NCBI GenBank assembly: GCA_947651825.1
Contig: CANTAQ010000013.1
Span: forward strand, 1 to 34,199
Direction: 5' to 3'
DNA length: 34,199 bases
Source: an uncultured Clostridium sp.
Lineage (GTDB): Bacteria; Bacillota; Clostridia; TANB77; CAG-508
Below the pieces are notes generated by a model. The model had not been told where the DNA came from. It did no database searches and was given only the letters and a program-made list of their open reading frames with translations. Both the position numbers and the translations under genes were made by a program. This document shows, piece by piece, positions 7,543 through 15,860 of this stretch (its first letter is position 1; each line of letters starts with the position of its first letter).

Positions 7543-8526
7543 ATGCTAAAAGAAAATGTTTTAAAAACTATAAAAAAGTATAATCTAATAAATAATGGAG
7601 ATAAAATAATAATAGGTGTATCAGGTGGACCAGATTCCATTTGTTTGTTACATGTATTGAATTCCTTAAAAAAGGATTTTAATATAGAATTATTTGTAGC
7701 ACATGTAAATCATATGATAAGAGAAGTTGCAGATATTGAAACAGAATATGTTCAAACATTTTGTAAAGAAATAGATGTGCCATGTTTTGTGAAGAAAGTA
7801 AATGTTCAGAAGATTGCAAAACAAAACAAAAAAGGAACAGAAGAAGTTGGAAGAGATGAAAGATATTTATTTTTTAATGAAGTTTTAGAACAAACAAATG
7901 CAAATCGAATTGCTACAGCTCATAATAGTAATGACAAAGCAGAAACTGTTATATTAAATATAGTGAGAGGTAGTGGAATATCTGGTCTTAAAGGAATAGA
8001 AGCAAATAGAGATAATAAATATATAAGACCATTAATAGAAACTTCAAGAAATGAGATAGAAAAATATTGTAAAGAAAATAGTTTATCTCCTAAATATGAC
8101 GAGTCAAATAATGAAAACATTTATAGTAGAAATAAAGTTAGAAATGAATTGATTCCTTATATAAAAAAAGAATTTAATCAGAATATAATTCAAACGATTA
8201 ATAGACTATCAGAACTAGCGACAGAAGAAAATGATTATTTAGAAAAATTAACTAAAAATGCTTATAATGAAATTAAACTATCAGAAGAAAGTAGCAAGAT
8301 TATTCTAAATTTAAAAAAATTTAATAATTTAGAATTAGTAATAAAAAGAAGATTAATATTATATACTATTAAAGAGACTTTACATACAACAAATGGAATA
8401 GAAAAAGTTAATATAGATGATATTATAAAATTATGTGCAAATAATATAGGAAATAAGTACTTAATGCCAACAAAGGAAATAAAAATATTTGTAGGTAAAG
8501 GCAAAATACAATTTCTTAAAATATAA
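7543..8526 (+). CDS. tilS: tRNA(Ile)-lysidine synthase TilS, short form
   Basis: Ligates lysine to C34 of the CAU-anticodon tRNA-Ile so that it decodes AUA as Ile, essential in a genome this rich in AUA. The PP-loop ATPase motif SGGPDS is at residues 27-32, followed by HVNHMIR, GRDERYLFF and TAHNSNDKAETVILNIVRGSG, then IRPLIETSR and YSRNKVRNELIPY, all diagnostic. At 327 residues it has the catalytic domain plus a first C-terminal helical domain but appears to lack the last substrate-binding TilS_C domain of the usual 430-470 residue enzymes, like the short Aquifex form (recalled length about 317). The gene order dnaB-tilS-ftsH is standard, but the hpt gene often found between tilS and ftsH is absent. 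Confidence 0.92.
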   Translation: MLKENVLKTIKKYNLINNGDKIIIGVSGGPDSICLLHVLNSLKKDFNIELFVAHVNHMIREVADIETEYVQTFCKEIDVPCFVKKVNVQKIAKQNKKGTEEVGRDERYLFFNEVLEQTNANRIATAHNSNDKAETVILNIVRGSGISGLKGIEANRDNKYIRPLIETSRNEIEKYCKENSLSPKYDESNNENIYSRNKVRNELIPYIKKEFNQNIIQTINRLSELATEENDYLEKLTKNAYNEIKLSEESSKIILNLKKFNNLELVIKRRLILYTIKETLHTTNGIEKVNIDDIIKLCANNIGNKYLMPTKEIKIFVGKGKIQFLKI

Positions 8527-8535
8527 ATAAAAAGC

Positions 8536-8564
8536 TTGAAATAAAATAAATCGTATGCTATAGT
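8536..8564 (+). promoter_or_regulatory. Strong candidate promoter of ftsH with overlapping palindrome
   Basis: TTGAAA (8536-8541), 17-base spacer, TATAGT (8559-8564), preceded by the extended -10 element TGC. A palindrome GTATAAA-GGAA-TTTATAC (8563-8580) overlaps the end of the -10 and the expected start site near 8571, a position suited to an operator. Confidence 0.65.
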
Positions 8565-8629
8565 ATAAAGGAATTTATACGGTTAATTTTTAATAAAACA
8601 AAGAATACAAGAGAAGGAGAGTTTAATAA

Positions 8630-10432
8630 ATGAAAAGTAGTCTAAAAACAATAGGAATGTGGTTAATAATAGGACTTATATGCTTAGTACTGATATCATC
8701 GATATTAGAAAATGCAGAAACAAAAATGACTTATGATGAACTAATGAAGGAAATAGAAAATACTAGAGTAGAAAAGATAGAACTGTCTTCAAATGGAAAA
8801 AAGGCATATGTAAAAATAAAAAATTCTAATGTTGAAAAAGAAGTTAATATTCCAAGTCTGGATGCTTTTATGACAGCAATAAATGATGATTTAATAAATA
8901 AAACATTTACACTTGAAGAAAAAACACAATCAATATTGATTACGGTTCTTAGTTTATTATCACCATTTGCAATTGTAATTGTTCTATTAATTTTTTGGTT
9001 CTTAATGATGGGAAATTCGCAAGGAAACGGAAATAAAACAATGACTTTCGGAAAAAGTAGAGCAAAAGTTATAGGAACAACAGATAAGGCAAAAATAACA
9101 TTTAAAGATGTTGCAGGAGTTGATGAAGAAAAAGAAGAACTACAAGAAATTGTAGAATTCTTAAAATCTCCAAAGAAATTTACAGACATGGGAGCAAGAA
9201 TTCCAAAGGGAGTTTTATTAGTAGGTCACCCAGGAACAGGAAAAACATTATTAGCTAAAGCAATTGCAGGAGAAGCAGGAGTACCATTTTTTATAATAAG
9301 TGGTTCAGACTTTGTTGAAATGTTTGTTGGTGTTGGAGCATCAAGAGTAAGAGATTTATTTGATCAAGCTAAAAAAAGTGCACCATGTATAATTTTTATA
9401 GATGAAATAGATGCAGTAGGACGTCAAAGAGGAGCTGGTTTAGGAGGAGGGCATGATGAAAGAGAACAAACATTAAACCAATTACTTGTTGAAATGGATG
9501 GATTCTCAGAAAATGAAGGAGTAATAGTAATAGCAGCAACAAATAGACCTGATGTATTAGATAAAGCATTACTAAGACCAGGAAGATTTGATAGACAAAT
9601 AGTAGTATCAGCACCAGATGTAAAAGCAAGAGAAGAAATATTAGAAGTTCATAGCAGACACAAAAAATTAGGTGATGATGTAGACTTAAGAATTATAGCA
9701 AAAAATACTGTAGGATTTTCAGGGGCTGACTTAGAAAATGTTATGAATGAAGCATCATTATTAGCAGCAAGAAGAAACAAAGAAGAAATAAATATGCAAG
9801 AAGTAGAAGATGCTATGATAAAAATTACAATGGGGCCAGAAAAGAAGAGCAGAGTAAGAAATGAAAAAGAAAATAAATTAGTAGCATTTCATGAAGCAGG
9901 GCATGCAGTAGTAAGCCACTATTTACCAAGCCAAAATATGATACACCAAATATCTATAGTACCAAGAGGAATGGCTGGTGGATATACAATGTATAGACCA
10001 GATGAAGATAAAAACTTCATGTCAAAAGTAGAAATGGAAGAATCAATAGTATCATTATTGGGTGGAAGAGTAGCAGAAAGTATAGTTTTAGATGATATAT
10101 CAACAGGAGCAAGCAATGATATCGAAAGAGCATCAAAAATAGCAAGAGATATGGTCACAAAATATGGAATGAGTGATACATTAGGAACAATAACATTTGG
10201 TTCAGGTCAAGAAGAAGTGTTTTTAGGAAGAGACTGGACACAAACAAGAAATTACAGTGAAGAAACATCATCAAAAATAGATGAAGAAGTTAAGAAAATA
10301 ATAGATAAGGGATATAATAGAGCTAAAGAAATTTTAACAATGCATAGTGATAAATTACATGCAGTAGCAAATAAATTATTAGAGCAAGAAAAAATTGAAG
10401 GCGAAGAATTTGATGCAATATTTGAAGAATAA
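8630..10432 (+). CDS. ftsH: ATP-dependent zinc metalloprotease FtsH
   Basis: Membrane-anchored AAA+ protease for quality control of membrane and regulatory proteins. Two N-terminal membrane segments (about residues 8-26 and 102-127) flank an extracytoplasmic domain. The AAA module has Walker A GHPGTGKT at 199-206, Walker [12 protein letters not shown], the pore loop region [11 protein letters not shown] and second region of homology [19 protein letters not shown]. The protease domain has HEAGH at 421-425, with the third zinc ligand Asp in GASNDIERA. The 600 residues are normal length. Walker A has His where GPPGTGKT is usual. The start is supported by GAAGGAGAG upstream. A separate promoter at 8536 suggests independent control. 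Confidence 0.97.
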   Translation: MKSSLKTIGMWLIIGLICLVLISSILENAETKMTYDELMKEIENTRVEKIELSSNGKKAYVKIKNSNVEKEVNIPSLDAFMTAINDDLINKTFTLEEKTQSILITVLSLLSPFAIVIVLLIFWFLMMGNSQGNGNKTMTFGKSRAKVIGTTDKAKITFKDVAGVDEEKEELQEIVEFLKSPKKFTDMGARIPKGVLLVGHPGTGKTLLAKAIAGEAGVPFFIISGSDFVEMFVGVGASRVRDLFDQAKKSAPCIIFIDEIDAVGRQRGAGLGGGHDEREQTLNQLLVEMDGFSENEGVIVIAATNRPDVLDKALLRPGRFDRQIVVSAPDVKAREEILEVHSRHKKLGDDVDLRIIAKNTVGFSGADLENVMNEASLLAARRNKEEINMQEVEDAMIKITMGPEKKSRVRNEKENKLVAFHEAGHAVVSHYLPSQNMIHQISIVPRGMAGGYTMYRPDEDKNFMSKVEMEESIVSLLGGRVAESIVLDDISTGASNDIERASKIARDMVTKYGMSDTLGTITFGSGQEEVFLGRDWTQTRNYSEETSSKIDEEVKKIIDKGYNRAKEILTMHSDKLHAVANKLLEQEKIEGEEFDAIFEE

Positions 10433-10445
10433 GAGAATGACCAAT

Positions 10446-10466
10446 CTCACAAGTAGGGCTTGTGGG
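10446..10466 (+). other. G-rich stem-loop downstream of ftsH
   Basis: CTCACAAG (10446-10453) pairs with CTTGTGGG (10459-10466) with one G-U and a TAGGG loop. It is more GC-rich than its surroundings, lies 14 bases after the ftsH stop and has no U run, so it is not itself a normal terminator. It may be a 3' UTR stabiliser. Confidence 0.3.
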
Positions 10467-10506
10467 TGAAGTACTACAGAACTTTGTTGTTTTCTTAAAT
10501 AAAAAG

Positions 10507-10542
10507 AAAAGATGCTAAGAATTTTAATTCTTAGCATCTTTT
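10507..10542. terminator. Bidirectional terminator between ftsH and mecA
   Basis: AAAAGATGCTAAGAATT (10507-10523) and AATTCTTAGCATCTTTT (10526-10542) are exact reverse complements. A-tract and T-tract flanks let the hairpin serve both convergent genes. Confidence 0.85.
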
Positions 10543-10546
10543 GTAT

Positions 10547-11167
10547 TTATCCAAAATAGTTAACACATTGATTTATAGCATCTTTATTAAATATAACTTT
10601 TCCATATTCTCGAATTTTTCTTTCAAATAAAACTTCATTTTTTACAGAAGTACCGAATTCTGTAAGAGTAGAATAAAGCAATTTGAATTCTTTAACATCT
10701 AACTTTAAGTTATTAAAAATTAAATAATAATTACCATTATAAAATAATAATGTAGTAGATTTAAATTTTTGTTTAGGAAAAGCATTATTACTATTTACAT
10801 ATGTACAAAAAGAACAAAAATCTTCAAATTTATTAAATGAAGTTATAGAAGTCTGTTTATTAGGTGAAACAGATTTTATTTTTGTTTTAACAGTCTTTTT
10901 TTGCTTTTTTAATCCATCATTTGGGGACATTCTAGTAACTGTAATAATAAAACTTCCATCAGAAGAAGCTAAAGCTTCAATTACTAATTTGTAATTTTTA
11001 GTATTAAAACCCAGTTCAGATTCAGCTTTATCAAGCATATCTAAAAACAAATCTTGAGTTTCCATAGAATTGGACATAAATGTATGTAAATCAATATTTT
11101 TTTCAATTAAATCTTCTATATCAAAAAAAATTCTAATCTTATTTTCATTCAACTTTTCAATACGCAT
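10547..11167 (-). CDS. mecA: MecA-family adaptor protein for ClpC
   Basis: MecA/YpbH adaptors deliver substrates such as competence or stress regulators to the ClpCP protease and promote ClpC assembly. The 206 residues follow the family plan. The N-domain is MRIEKLNENKIRIFFDIEDL with METQDLFLDMLDKAESELGF and LVIEALASSDGSFIITVTR. A low-complexity Lys/Thr/Ser linker at about 90-112 follows. The C-domain has FEDFCSFCTYV, LLFYNGNYYLIF and a tail LTEFGTSV plus EYGKVIFNKDAI, which binds ClpC in the family. ATG lies after AGGAGG (minus strand). The gene is transcribed alone, convergent with ftsH. The target in this organism cannot be told. Confidence 0.88.
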   Translation of the reverse strand: MRIEKLNENKIRIFFDIEDLIEKNIDLHTFMSNSMETQDLFLDMLDKAESELGFNTKNYKLVIEALASSDGSFIITVTRMSPNDGLKKQKKTVKTKIKSVSPNKQTSITSFNKFEDFCSFCTYVNSNNAFPKQKFKSTTLLFYNGNYYLIFNNLKLDVKEFKLLYSTLTEFGTSVKNEVLFERKIREYGKVIFNKDAINQCVNYFG

Positions 11168-11197
11168 TAATCAAGACCTCCTAAATACTATAATAAT

Positions 11198-11226
11198 ATT
11201 ATAGCATCAATTATATGAAATTTAAA
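11198..11226 (-). promoter_or_regulatory. Extended -10 promoter of mecA
   Basis: On the minus strand TGC-TATAAT (11206 down to 11198) is a perfect extended -10. The -35 position, 17 bases further, reads TTTAAA (11226-11221), a poor match. Expected leader is about 25 bases. Confidence 0.55.
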
Positions 11227-11449
11227 TGATAAAAATTTGGAAAAACATTCTCCTATAATATATTTATAATAATATAAATATGTGAAAAACAATTATCTAA
11301 GAATTATAACATAAAGAAAAATAAAAATAAAGATAAAAATAAAAAGAAATAATAAACCAGGGTGACAATGGTTAAGGATGCTTACATAATGTGCTATATT
11401 TATAAATTAAAGAACAAACATAGATATTATAAAAAAATATCAATATATC
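11227..11449. other. AT-rich intergenic spacer, no gene seen
   Basis: Part of the 350-base gap between mecA and the DUF4321 gene. It contains a long A-rich, almost G-free run around 11310-11355, then a short less biased patch (CCAGGGTGACAATGG near 11359) that forms only a 5-bp stem. No ORF, RNA gene or riboswitch was recognised. Confidence 0.4.
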
Positions 11450-11478
11450 TTGAAAAAAAGGCAGAATAAATATATAAT
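11450..11478 (+). promoter_or_regulatory. Near-consensus promoter of the DUF4321-radC-mreBC-purB operon
   Basis: TTGAAA (11450-11455), exactly 17 bases, TATAAT (11473-11478); only one mismatch to the sigma-A consensus. It lies 40 bases before the first gene. Confidence 0.75.
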
Positions 11479-11517
11479 AATGATGTCAAAAAGGGAACAA
11501 AAGAAGGAGGAACAAAC

Positions 11518-11775
11518 ATGGCAACAAGAGACAGAAATATATGGATTTTATTAGTATTTATATTATCAGGGCTAGTTATAGGAGGATTGTTAGGAGAACT
11601 TGCATCAAGAGTAGAATTTTTATGGTGGTTATCATATGGAGAGAGCTTTGGACTAAGCAATCCAATTGAGCTAAATTTAAATATAATGACAGTAACATTT
11701 GGATTAATGTTTAAAATAAATATTGCAAGTATAATAGGAATGGCAATAGCAATATTCATATATAGAAAAGTGTAG
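11518..11775 (+). CDS. Small membrane protein, DUF4321 family
   Basis: An 85-residue protein with two hydrophobic segments: WILLVFILSGLVIGGLLGEL near residues 9-28 and INIASIIGMAIAIFIYRKV at the C-terminus. They are separated by a short loop containing ESFGLSNPIELNL and VTFGLMFKIN. The Gly-rich first helix, the IGLxNP-like loop and the TFGL motif match the DUF4321 family of Clostridia, whose function is unknown. It has an excellent ribosome site (GAAGGAGGA) and leads an operon with radC and the cell-shape genes mreB and mreC, so a role at the membrane in shape or division is possible but is only inference from context. Confidence 0.8.
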   Translation: MATRDRNIWILLVFILSGLVIGGLLGELASRVEFLWWLSYGESFGLSNPIELNLNIMTVTFGLMFKINIASIIGMAIAIFIYRKV

Positions 11776-11810
11776 AAAAAGTAGTAAAGGAAAGATAGGA
11801 AAGGATTTTT

Positions 11811-12494
11811 ATGAAAATAAAAGAATTACCCCTATCAGAACGACCATATGAAAAATTAGAAAAATATGGAGAAGAAAGCTTATCAAATGCAGAATTATTG
11901 GCAATAATAATTAAGACAGGTACAAAAGAGGAATCCTCAGTAGGAATTGCACAAAAGATATTAAATTTAAATAAAAATTTAGACACAAAAGACTTAAGAT
12001 TTTTACAAGAAATATCATTAGAAGAATTTATGCAAATAAAAGGAATTGGAAAAGTAAAAGCATTGCAATTAAAAGCAATATGTGAACTTACTAAACGTAT
12101 TTCGAGACCAATTAATAATAAAAAAGACGTAATAAGAACACCAAAAGATGTTGCAAATTTATTAATGCCAGAATTAAAATATGAAAAAAGAGAACTTGCA
12201 AAAGTTATTATATTAAACACAAAGAATGTTATTCTAAGAATTATAAATATATCTTTAGGCGGAAGTAATTTTGCGTGTATAGAACCAAAAGATGTGCTAG
12301 TAGATGCAATAAAAATGCAGGCACCCAAAATAATACTTGTTCATAATCATCCAAGTGGAGATGCGACTCCTAGTAAAAGTGATTATAGAGTTACAGATAG
12401 AATATACGATTCAGCACAATTGCTTGGAATAGAATTATTGGACCATATAGTATTAGGAGATGGAGAATATGAGAGCTTATTAAAGAAGAAATGA
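11811..12494 (+). CDS. radC: RadC family JAB-domain protein
   Basis: Named for DNA repair but its activity is unproven; the domain is a JAMM/MPN metal-binding fold. The 227 residues have an N-terminal UPF0758 region (LPLSERPYEKLEKYGEESLSNAEL), a helix-hairpin-helix-like segment (FMQIKGIGKVKALQLKAI), then the JAB domain. In that domain the metal ligands are in HNHPSGDATPSKSD at about residues 178-191 (H-x-H then Ser and Asp), followed by LLGIELLDHIVLGDG. ATG follows AGGAAAGGA. It sits 35 bases after the DUF4321 gene and 10 before mreB, the common clostridial arrangement with mreB. Confidence 0.93.
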   Translation: MKIKELPLSERPYEKLEKYGEESLSNAELLAIIIKTGTKEESSVGIAQKILNLNKNLDTKDLRFLQEISLEEFMQIKGIGKVKALQLKAICELTKRISRPINNKKDVIRTPKDVANLLMPELKYEKRELAKVIILNTKNVILRIINISLGGSNFACIEPKDVLVDAIKMQAPKIILVHNHPSGDATPSKSDYRVTDRIYDSAQLLGIELLDHIVLGDGEYESLLKKK

Positions 12495-12504
12495 GGAGAA
12501 GAAA

Positions 12505-13530
12505 TTGTTTAGTCTAAATGGAAAAGATATTGGAATAGATTTAGGAACAGCAAACATATTAGTAACAATAAAAGGCAAAGGGATTGTGTTAAATGAACCA
12601 GCAGTTGTATCAATAGAAGAGGAAACAGATAATCTTCTAGCAACTGGACATGAAGCAAAACAGATGTTAGGAAGAACTCCAAAATCAATAAATGCAATCA
12701 GACCTTTGCAAGATGGTGTAATAGCGGACTTTAAAGCCACACAAATATTATTAAAGAATATTGTTGGGCGAGTTTGTAAAAGATATAATATAGGAAAACC
12801 AAGAGTCGTAGTTGGTGTACCATCTGGTATAACAGAAGTTGAAGAACGAGCAGTAGAAGAAACTATAATGACAGCAGGAGCAAAAGAAGTATTTTTGATT
12901 GAAGAACCAATGGCAGCAGCAATTGGAGCTGGTTTAGATGTTGCAACTCCAAATGGAAATATAATTGTTGACATAGGAGGAGGAACGACAGAAGTTGCAG
13001 TTATATCTTTAGGAGGAATCGTTGTAAGTAATTCAATAAGAATTGCAGGAGATGAATTAAATCAAGACATAATAAACTATTTGAAAAGAGAAGCAGGAAT
13101 AGCTATTGGAGAAACTACTGCAGAAAATGTTAAAATTCAGATAGGAGCAGCAATGTCATTAATGACAGAACTAAGTATGGAAGTAAAGGGACGCGATTTA
13201 AAGACAGGATTACCAAAAAATATAACAGTTACTTCATCACAAATACAAGAGGCTATGGAGGCGTCCATAGCAGAAATTGTAGATGTGATAAAAATGACTT
13301 TAGAAAAAACACCACCAGAATTAGCTTCTGATATAGTTGAAAAAGGTATAGTGTTAGCAGGTGGAGGAGCACTAATAAAAAATTTAGATAAATTAATAAA
13401 TACAAAAATAAAAATGCCAGTATATATAGCAGAAAACCCAACAGAATGTGTAGTTAAAGGAACAGAGAAGACACTTGCAGATTTAGAAAAGTTAAAAACA
13501 ATTTTAACAAATGCTAAGAAAAAAAGATAA
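12505..13530 (+). CDS. mreB: Rod shape-determining protein MreB
   Basis: Bacterial actin that forms membrane-associated filaments directing lateral wall synthesis. The start codon is TTG, set by GAGGAGA six bases upstream and by the typical MFSLNGKDIGIDLGTAN opening. Actin-fold blocks are phosphate-1 IGIDLGTANI, IRPLQDGVIADF, phosphate-2 VDIGGGTTEVAVISLGG, and the adenosine motif GIVLAGGGALIKNLDKLI. Length 341 is normal. It is followed after 32 bases by mreC, the filament's membrane partner. mreD is not found next, unlike the usual mreBCD cluster. Confidence 0.95.
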   Translation: MFSLNGKDIGIDLGTANILVTIKGKGIVLNEPAVVSIEEETDNLLATGHEAKQMLGRTPKSINAIRPLQDGVIADFKATQILLKNIVGRVCKRYNIGKPRVVVGVPSGITEVEERAVEETIMTAGAKEVFLIEEPMAAAIGAGLDVATPNGNIIVDIGGGTTEVAVISLGGIVVSNSIRIAGDELNQDIINYLKREAGIAIGETTAENVKIQIGAAMSLMTELSMEVKGRDLKTGLPKNITVTSSQIQEAMEASIAEIVDVIKMTLEKTPPELASDIVEKGIVLAGGGALIKNLDKLINTKIKMPVYIAENPTECVVKGTEKTLADLEKLKTILTNAKKKR

Positions 13531-13562
13531 ACTAAAAACATTTTTTGAGGTGTGAAACAAGA

Positions 13563-14388
13563 ATGGATAAGATCAAAAAGAAAAAAATAATAGCTAGTAT
13601 TATAACAACAATATTATTAACAATACTAGTGATATTAACTGGTACAGAACTTAATAAATTTTCATACATAGAAGGCATAGCAAATAAAACAGTAGTACCA
13701 ATACAAAATGCTTTAATACATTTAAAAAATAAAATAAATAAAAATTCAGACTTTTTTGAAAATATAGACAATCTAAAGAATGAAAATGATGCACTAAAAA
13801 AGGAAAATGATGAGTTAAAATCAAAACTAACAGAGTTAGAAATAATAAAAGCAGAAAATGCAACATTAAGGGCATATGCAGATTTAACAGATAAATATAC
13901 AGAATATAAGGCAATTCCAGCATATATTATTAGTAAAGATGTGAGCAATTTAAGTGAAACAATGTTAATAAATGTAGGAACAGATGATGGAGTATATGCA
14001 AATATGCCAGTTATATCAGAAGAGGGAATAGTAGGACATACAATATCAGCAACTAAAAGTACAGCAAAAGTACAACCAATTATTGATCCAGCAAGTAGTA
14101 TAAGCGGAACTATGCATATATCAAGAGATAATTTAATGGTAAAAGGAATGCTGAATGAAAGAAATAAGTTGAAAGCAGTATATATTGGAGCAGAAGCAGA
14201 TTTAGTACTAAATGATATTGTAGAAACATCAGGCTTAGGACGGAATATATCCAAAAGGTTTGAAAATAGGGGAACTAAAGGAAATTGTAGAATCAGGAAA
14301 TGTAACAGAAAAATATGCAATAGTTGAAGCTAGCGTAGATTTTTCAAAATTAGAGACAGTATTAGTTATAATAAAGGAGAAACAATAA
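13563..14388 (+). CDS. mreC: MreC cell-shape protein; +1 frame change at 14241
   Basis: Bitopic protein linking MreB to the peptidoglycan elongation machinery. ATG at 13563 follows GAGGTG and gives a cytoplasmic Lys-rich tip and one membrane helix (about residues 9-27). A coiled coil (about 60-100: NENDALKKENDELKSKL) and the beta-rich MreC core (SEEGIVGHTISA, IDPASSISG) follow. The original frame carries on past CGG at 14241 into unrelated sequence and stops at 14327. Skipping that C and resuming at GGA 14242 reads GIYPKGLKIGEL, the conserved MreC C-terminal block, then VEASVDFSKLETVLVI to a stop at 14386-14388. The product is 274 residues. That stop overlaps the purB ATG as TAATG, which supports the shifted frame. 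A sequencing insertion is the main alternative. Confidence 0.85.
14241..14243 (+). other. In-frame CGG at an apparent +1 frameshift site (GGA-CGG-A)
   Basis: Codons run GGC-TTA-GGA-CGG. Conserved sequence resumes at GGA (14242-14244), so only the C is skipped, giving Leu-Gly-Gly-Ile-Tyr-Pro as in other MreC proteins. P-site slippage from GGA to GAC would mispair, so out-of-frame entry of tRNA-Gly or four-base decoding fits better here. Confidence 0.6.
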
Positions 14389-15821
14389 TGGAAAATAATA
14401 TTTATCAAACACCACTAAGTGGTAGATATGCGAGCAAAGAAATGAATACTATATGGTCTAATAATGCAAGATATTCAACATGGAGAAAATTATGGGTAGC
14501 ATTAGCTGAGACAGAAAAAGAATTAGGATTGAATATTACAGAAGAACAAATAAATGAAATGAAAAATAATATAAATAATATTGACTATGATATAGTAAGT
14601 AAAAGAGAAAGAGAATGTAGACATGACGTTATGGCACATGTATATGAGTTTGGAATAAAATGTCCTGAAGCAAAACCAATAATACATTTGGGAGCAACAT
14701 CATGTTATGTAACAGACAATACAGAAGTTATATTAATGAAACAAGGATTAGATATAATAAAGCAAAAATTAGTATTGGTAATAAGTAATTTAAAAATGTT
14801 TGCCGATAAATATAAGAATATTCCATGTTTAGGATATACACATTTTCAGCCAGCACAACTAACAACTGTTGGAAAGCGTGCAACACTGTGGATGCAAGAT
14901 TTAATAGAAGATTTGCAAGAATTAGAATTTGTACAAGAAAATTTAAAATTACTAGGATGTAAAGGAACAACAGGAACAAGCGAAAGTTTTATGAAGCTAT
15001 TTAAAGATGAAGAAAAGGTAAAGAAGATAGATAGTAAGATAGCAGAAAAAATGGGATTTGATAAAACATTTTCAGTATCAGGACAAACATATACAAGAAA
15101 ACAAGACTCAAGAGTACTTAATTTACTTGCAGGAATTGCAGAAAGTGCAGCAAAATTTGCAAATGATATGAGGCTATTGCAACATGAAAAAGAGTTAGAA
15201 GAACCATTTGAAAAAAATCAAATAGGATCATCTGCAATGGCATACAAAAGAAATCCAATGAGAAGTGAGAGAATAAATGCATTAGCAAGACATGTAATGA
15301 TACTTTCCAATGATACAAGGATAACATCAAGCTCACAATGGTTAGAAAGAACTTTAGATGACTCTGCAAATAGAAGAATAAGCATACCAGAAGCTTTTTT
15401 AGGAACAGACGCAATATTGAAAGTATATGCAAATATTACAGAAGGAATAGTAGTATATGAAAATGTGATAAAAGCAAATATAATGAAAGAAATTCCATTT
15501 ATGGGAACAGAAGAAATACTTATGAATGCTGTATTAAAAGGTGGAGATAGACAAGAATTACATGAAAAAATAAGAGTACATTCAATGGAAGCAGCAAGAC
15601 AAGTAAAAGAATATGGAAAGCCAAATGATCTTGTTGAAAGAATTGCTGGAGATGAGAGCTTTGGTCTAACAGAAGAAGAAATATTAGAAATTTTATTGCC
15701 AGAAAAACTATGTGGAAGAGCAAAGAATCAAGTAATAGATTTCATAAATGAAGAAGCAAATCCTGTAATTGTAAAGTATGGAAACTTATTAGAGAATATA
15801 GATGTGCATTTAGATGTATAA
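14388..15821 (+). CDS. purB: Adenylosuccinate lyase
   Basis: Catalyses two fumarate-releasing steps of purine synthesis: SAICAR to AICAR and adenylosuccinate to AMP. The 477 residues show the fumarase/aspartase fold: RECRHDVMAHVYEFG and IHLGATSCYVTDN early, GYTHFQPAQLTTVGKR with a catalytic His, TGTTGTSESF, and the superfamily signature GSSAMAYKRNPMRSER with the catalytic Ser loop. The length suits the longer, eukaryote-like PurB group. Its ATG overlaps the shifted-frame stop of mreC, so a purine gene is the last cistron of a cell-shape operon. A strong terminator overlaps its stop codon. Confidence 0.96.
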   Translation: MENNIYQTPLSGRYASKEMNTIWSNNARYSTWRKLWVALAETEKELGLNITEEQINEMKNNINNIDYDIVSKRERECRHDVMAHVYEFGIKCPEAKPIIHLGATSCYVTDNTEVILMKQGLDIIKQKLVLVISNLKMFADKYKNIPCLGYTHFQPAQLTTVGKRATLWMQDLIEDLQELEFVQENLKLLGCKGTTGTSESFMKLFKDEEKVKKIDSKIAEKMGFDKTFSVSGQTYTRKQDSRVLNLLAGIAESAAKFANDMRLLQHEKELEEPFEKNQIGSSAMAYKRNPMRSERINALARHVMILSNDTRITSSSQWLERTLDDSANRRISIPEAFLGTDAILKVYANITEGIVVYENVIKANIMKEIPFMGTEEILMNAVLKGGDRQELHEKIRVHSMEAARQVKEYGKPNDLVERIAGDESFGLTEEEILEILLPEKLCGRAKNQVIDFINEEANPVIVKYGNLLENIDVHLDV

Positions 15822-15860
15822 AATATAGAGCGGATAAAATATCCGCTCTATATTTTATAC
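15816..15860. terminator. 20-bp perfect-stem bidirectional terminator between purB and the helical-repeat gene
   Basis: 15816-15835 and 15841-15860 are exact reverse complements with a 5-base loop (AAAAT). The GC core is GAGCGGAT/ATCCGCTC and the flanks are A/T-rich on both sides. The purB stop (15819-15821) lies inside the stem and the stop of the minus-strand gene (15860-15862) begins at its other edge. Confidence 0.85.

Noticed and set aside
11359..11380. CCAGGGTGACAATGG patch as a riboswitch or small RNA
   Set aside because: Only a five-base stem can be formed and no known riboswitch core was recognised.
11756..12328. 190-residue minus-strand frame opposite radC
   Set aside because: Shadow of radC, which has a complete JAMM motif and operon context on the plus strand.
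13532..14320. 262-residue minus-strand frame opposite mreC
   Set aside because: Shadow frame; hydrophobic composition arises from the complement of Lys/Glu/Ile-rich coding sequence.
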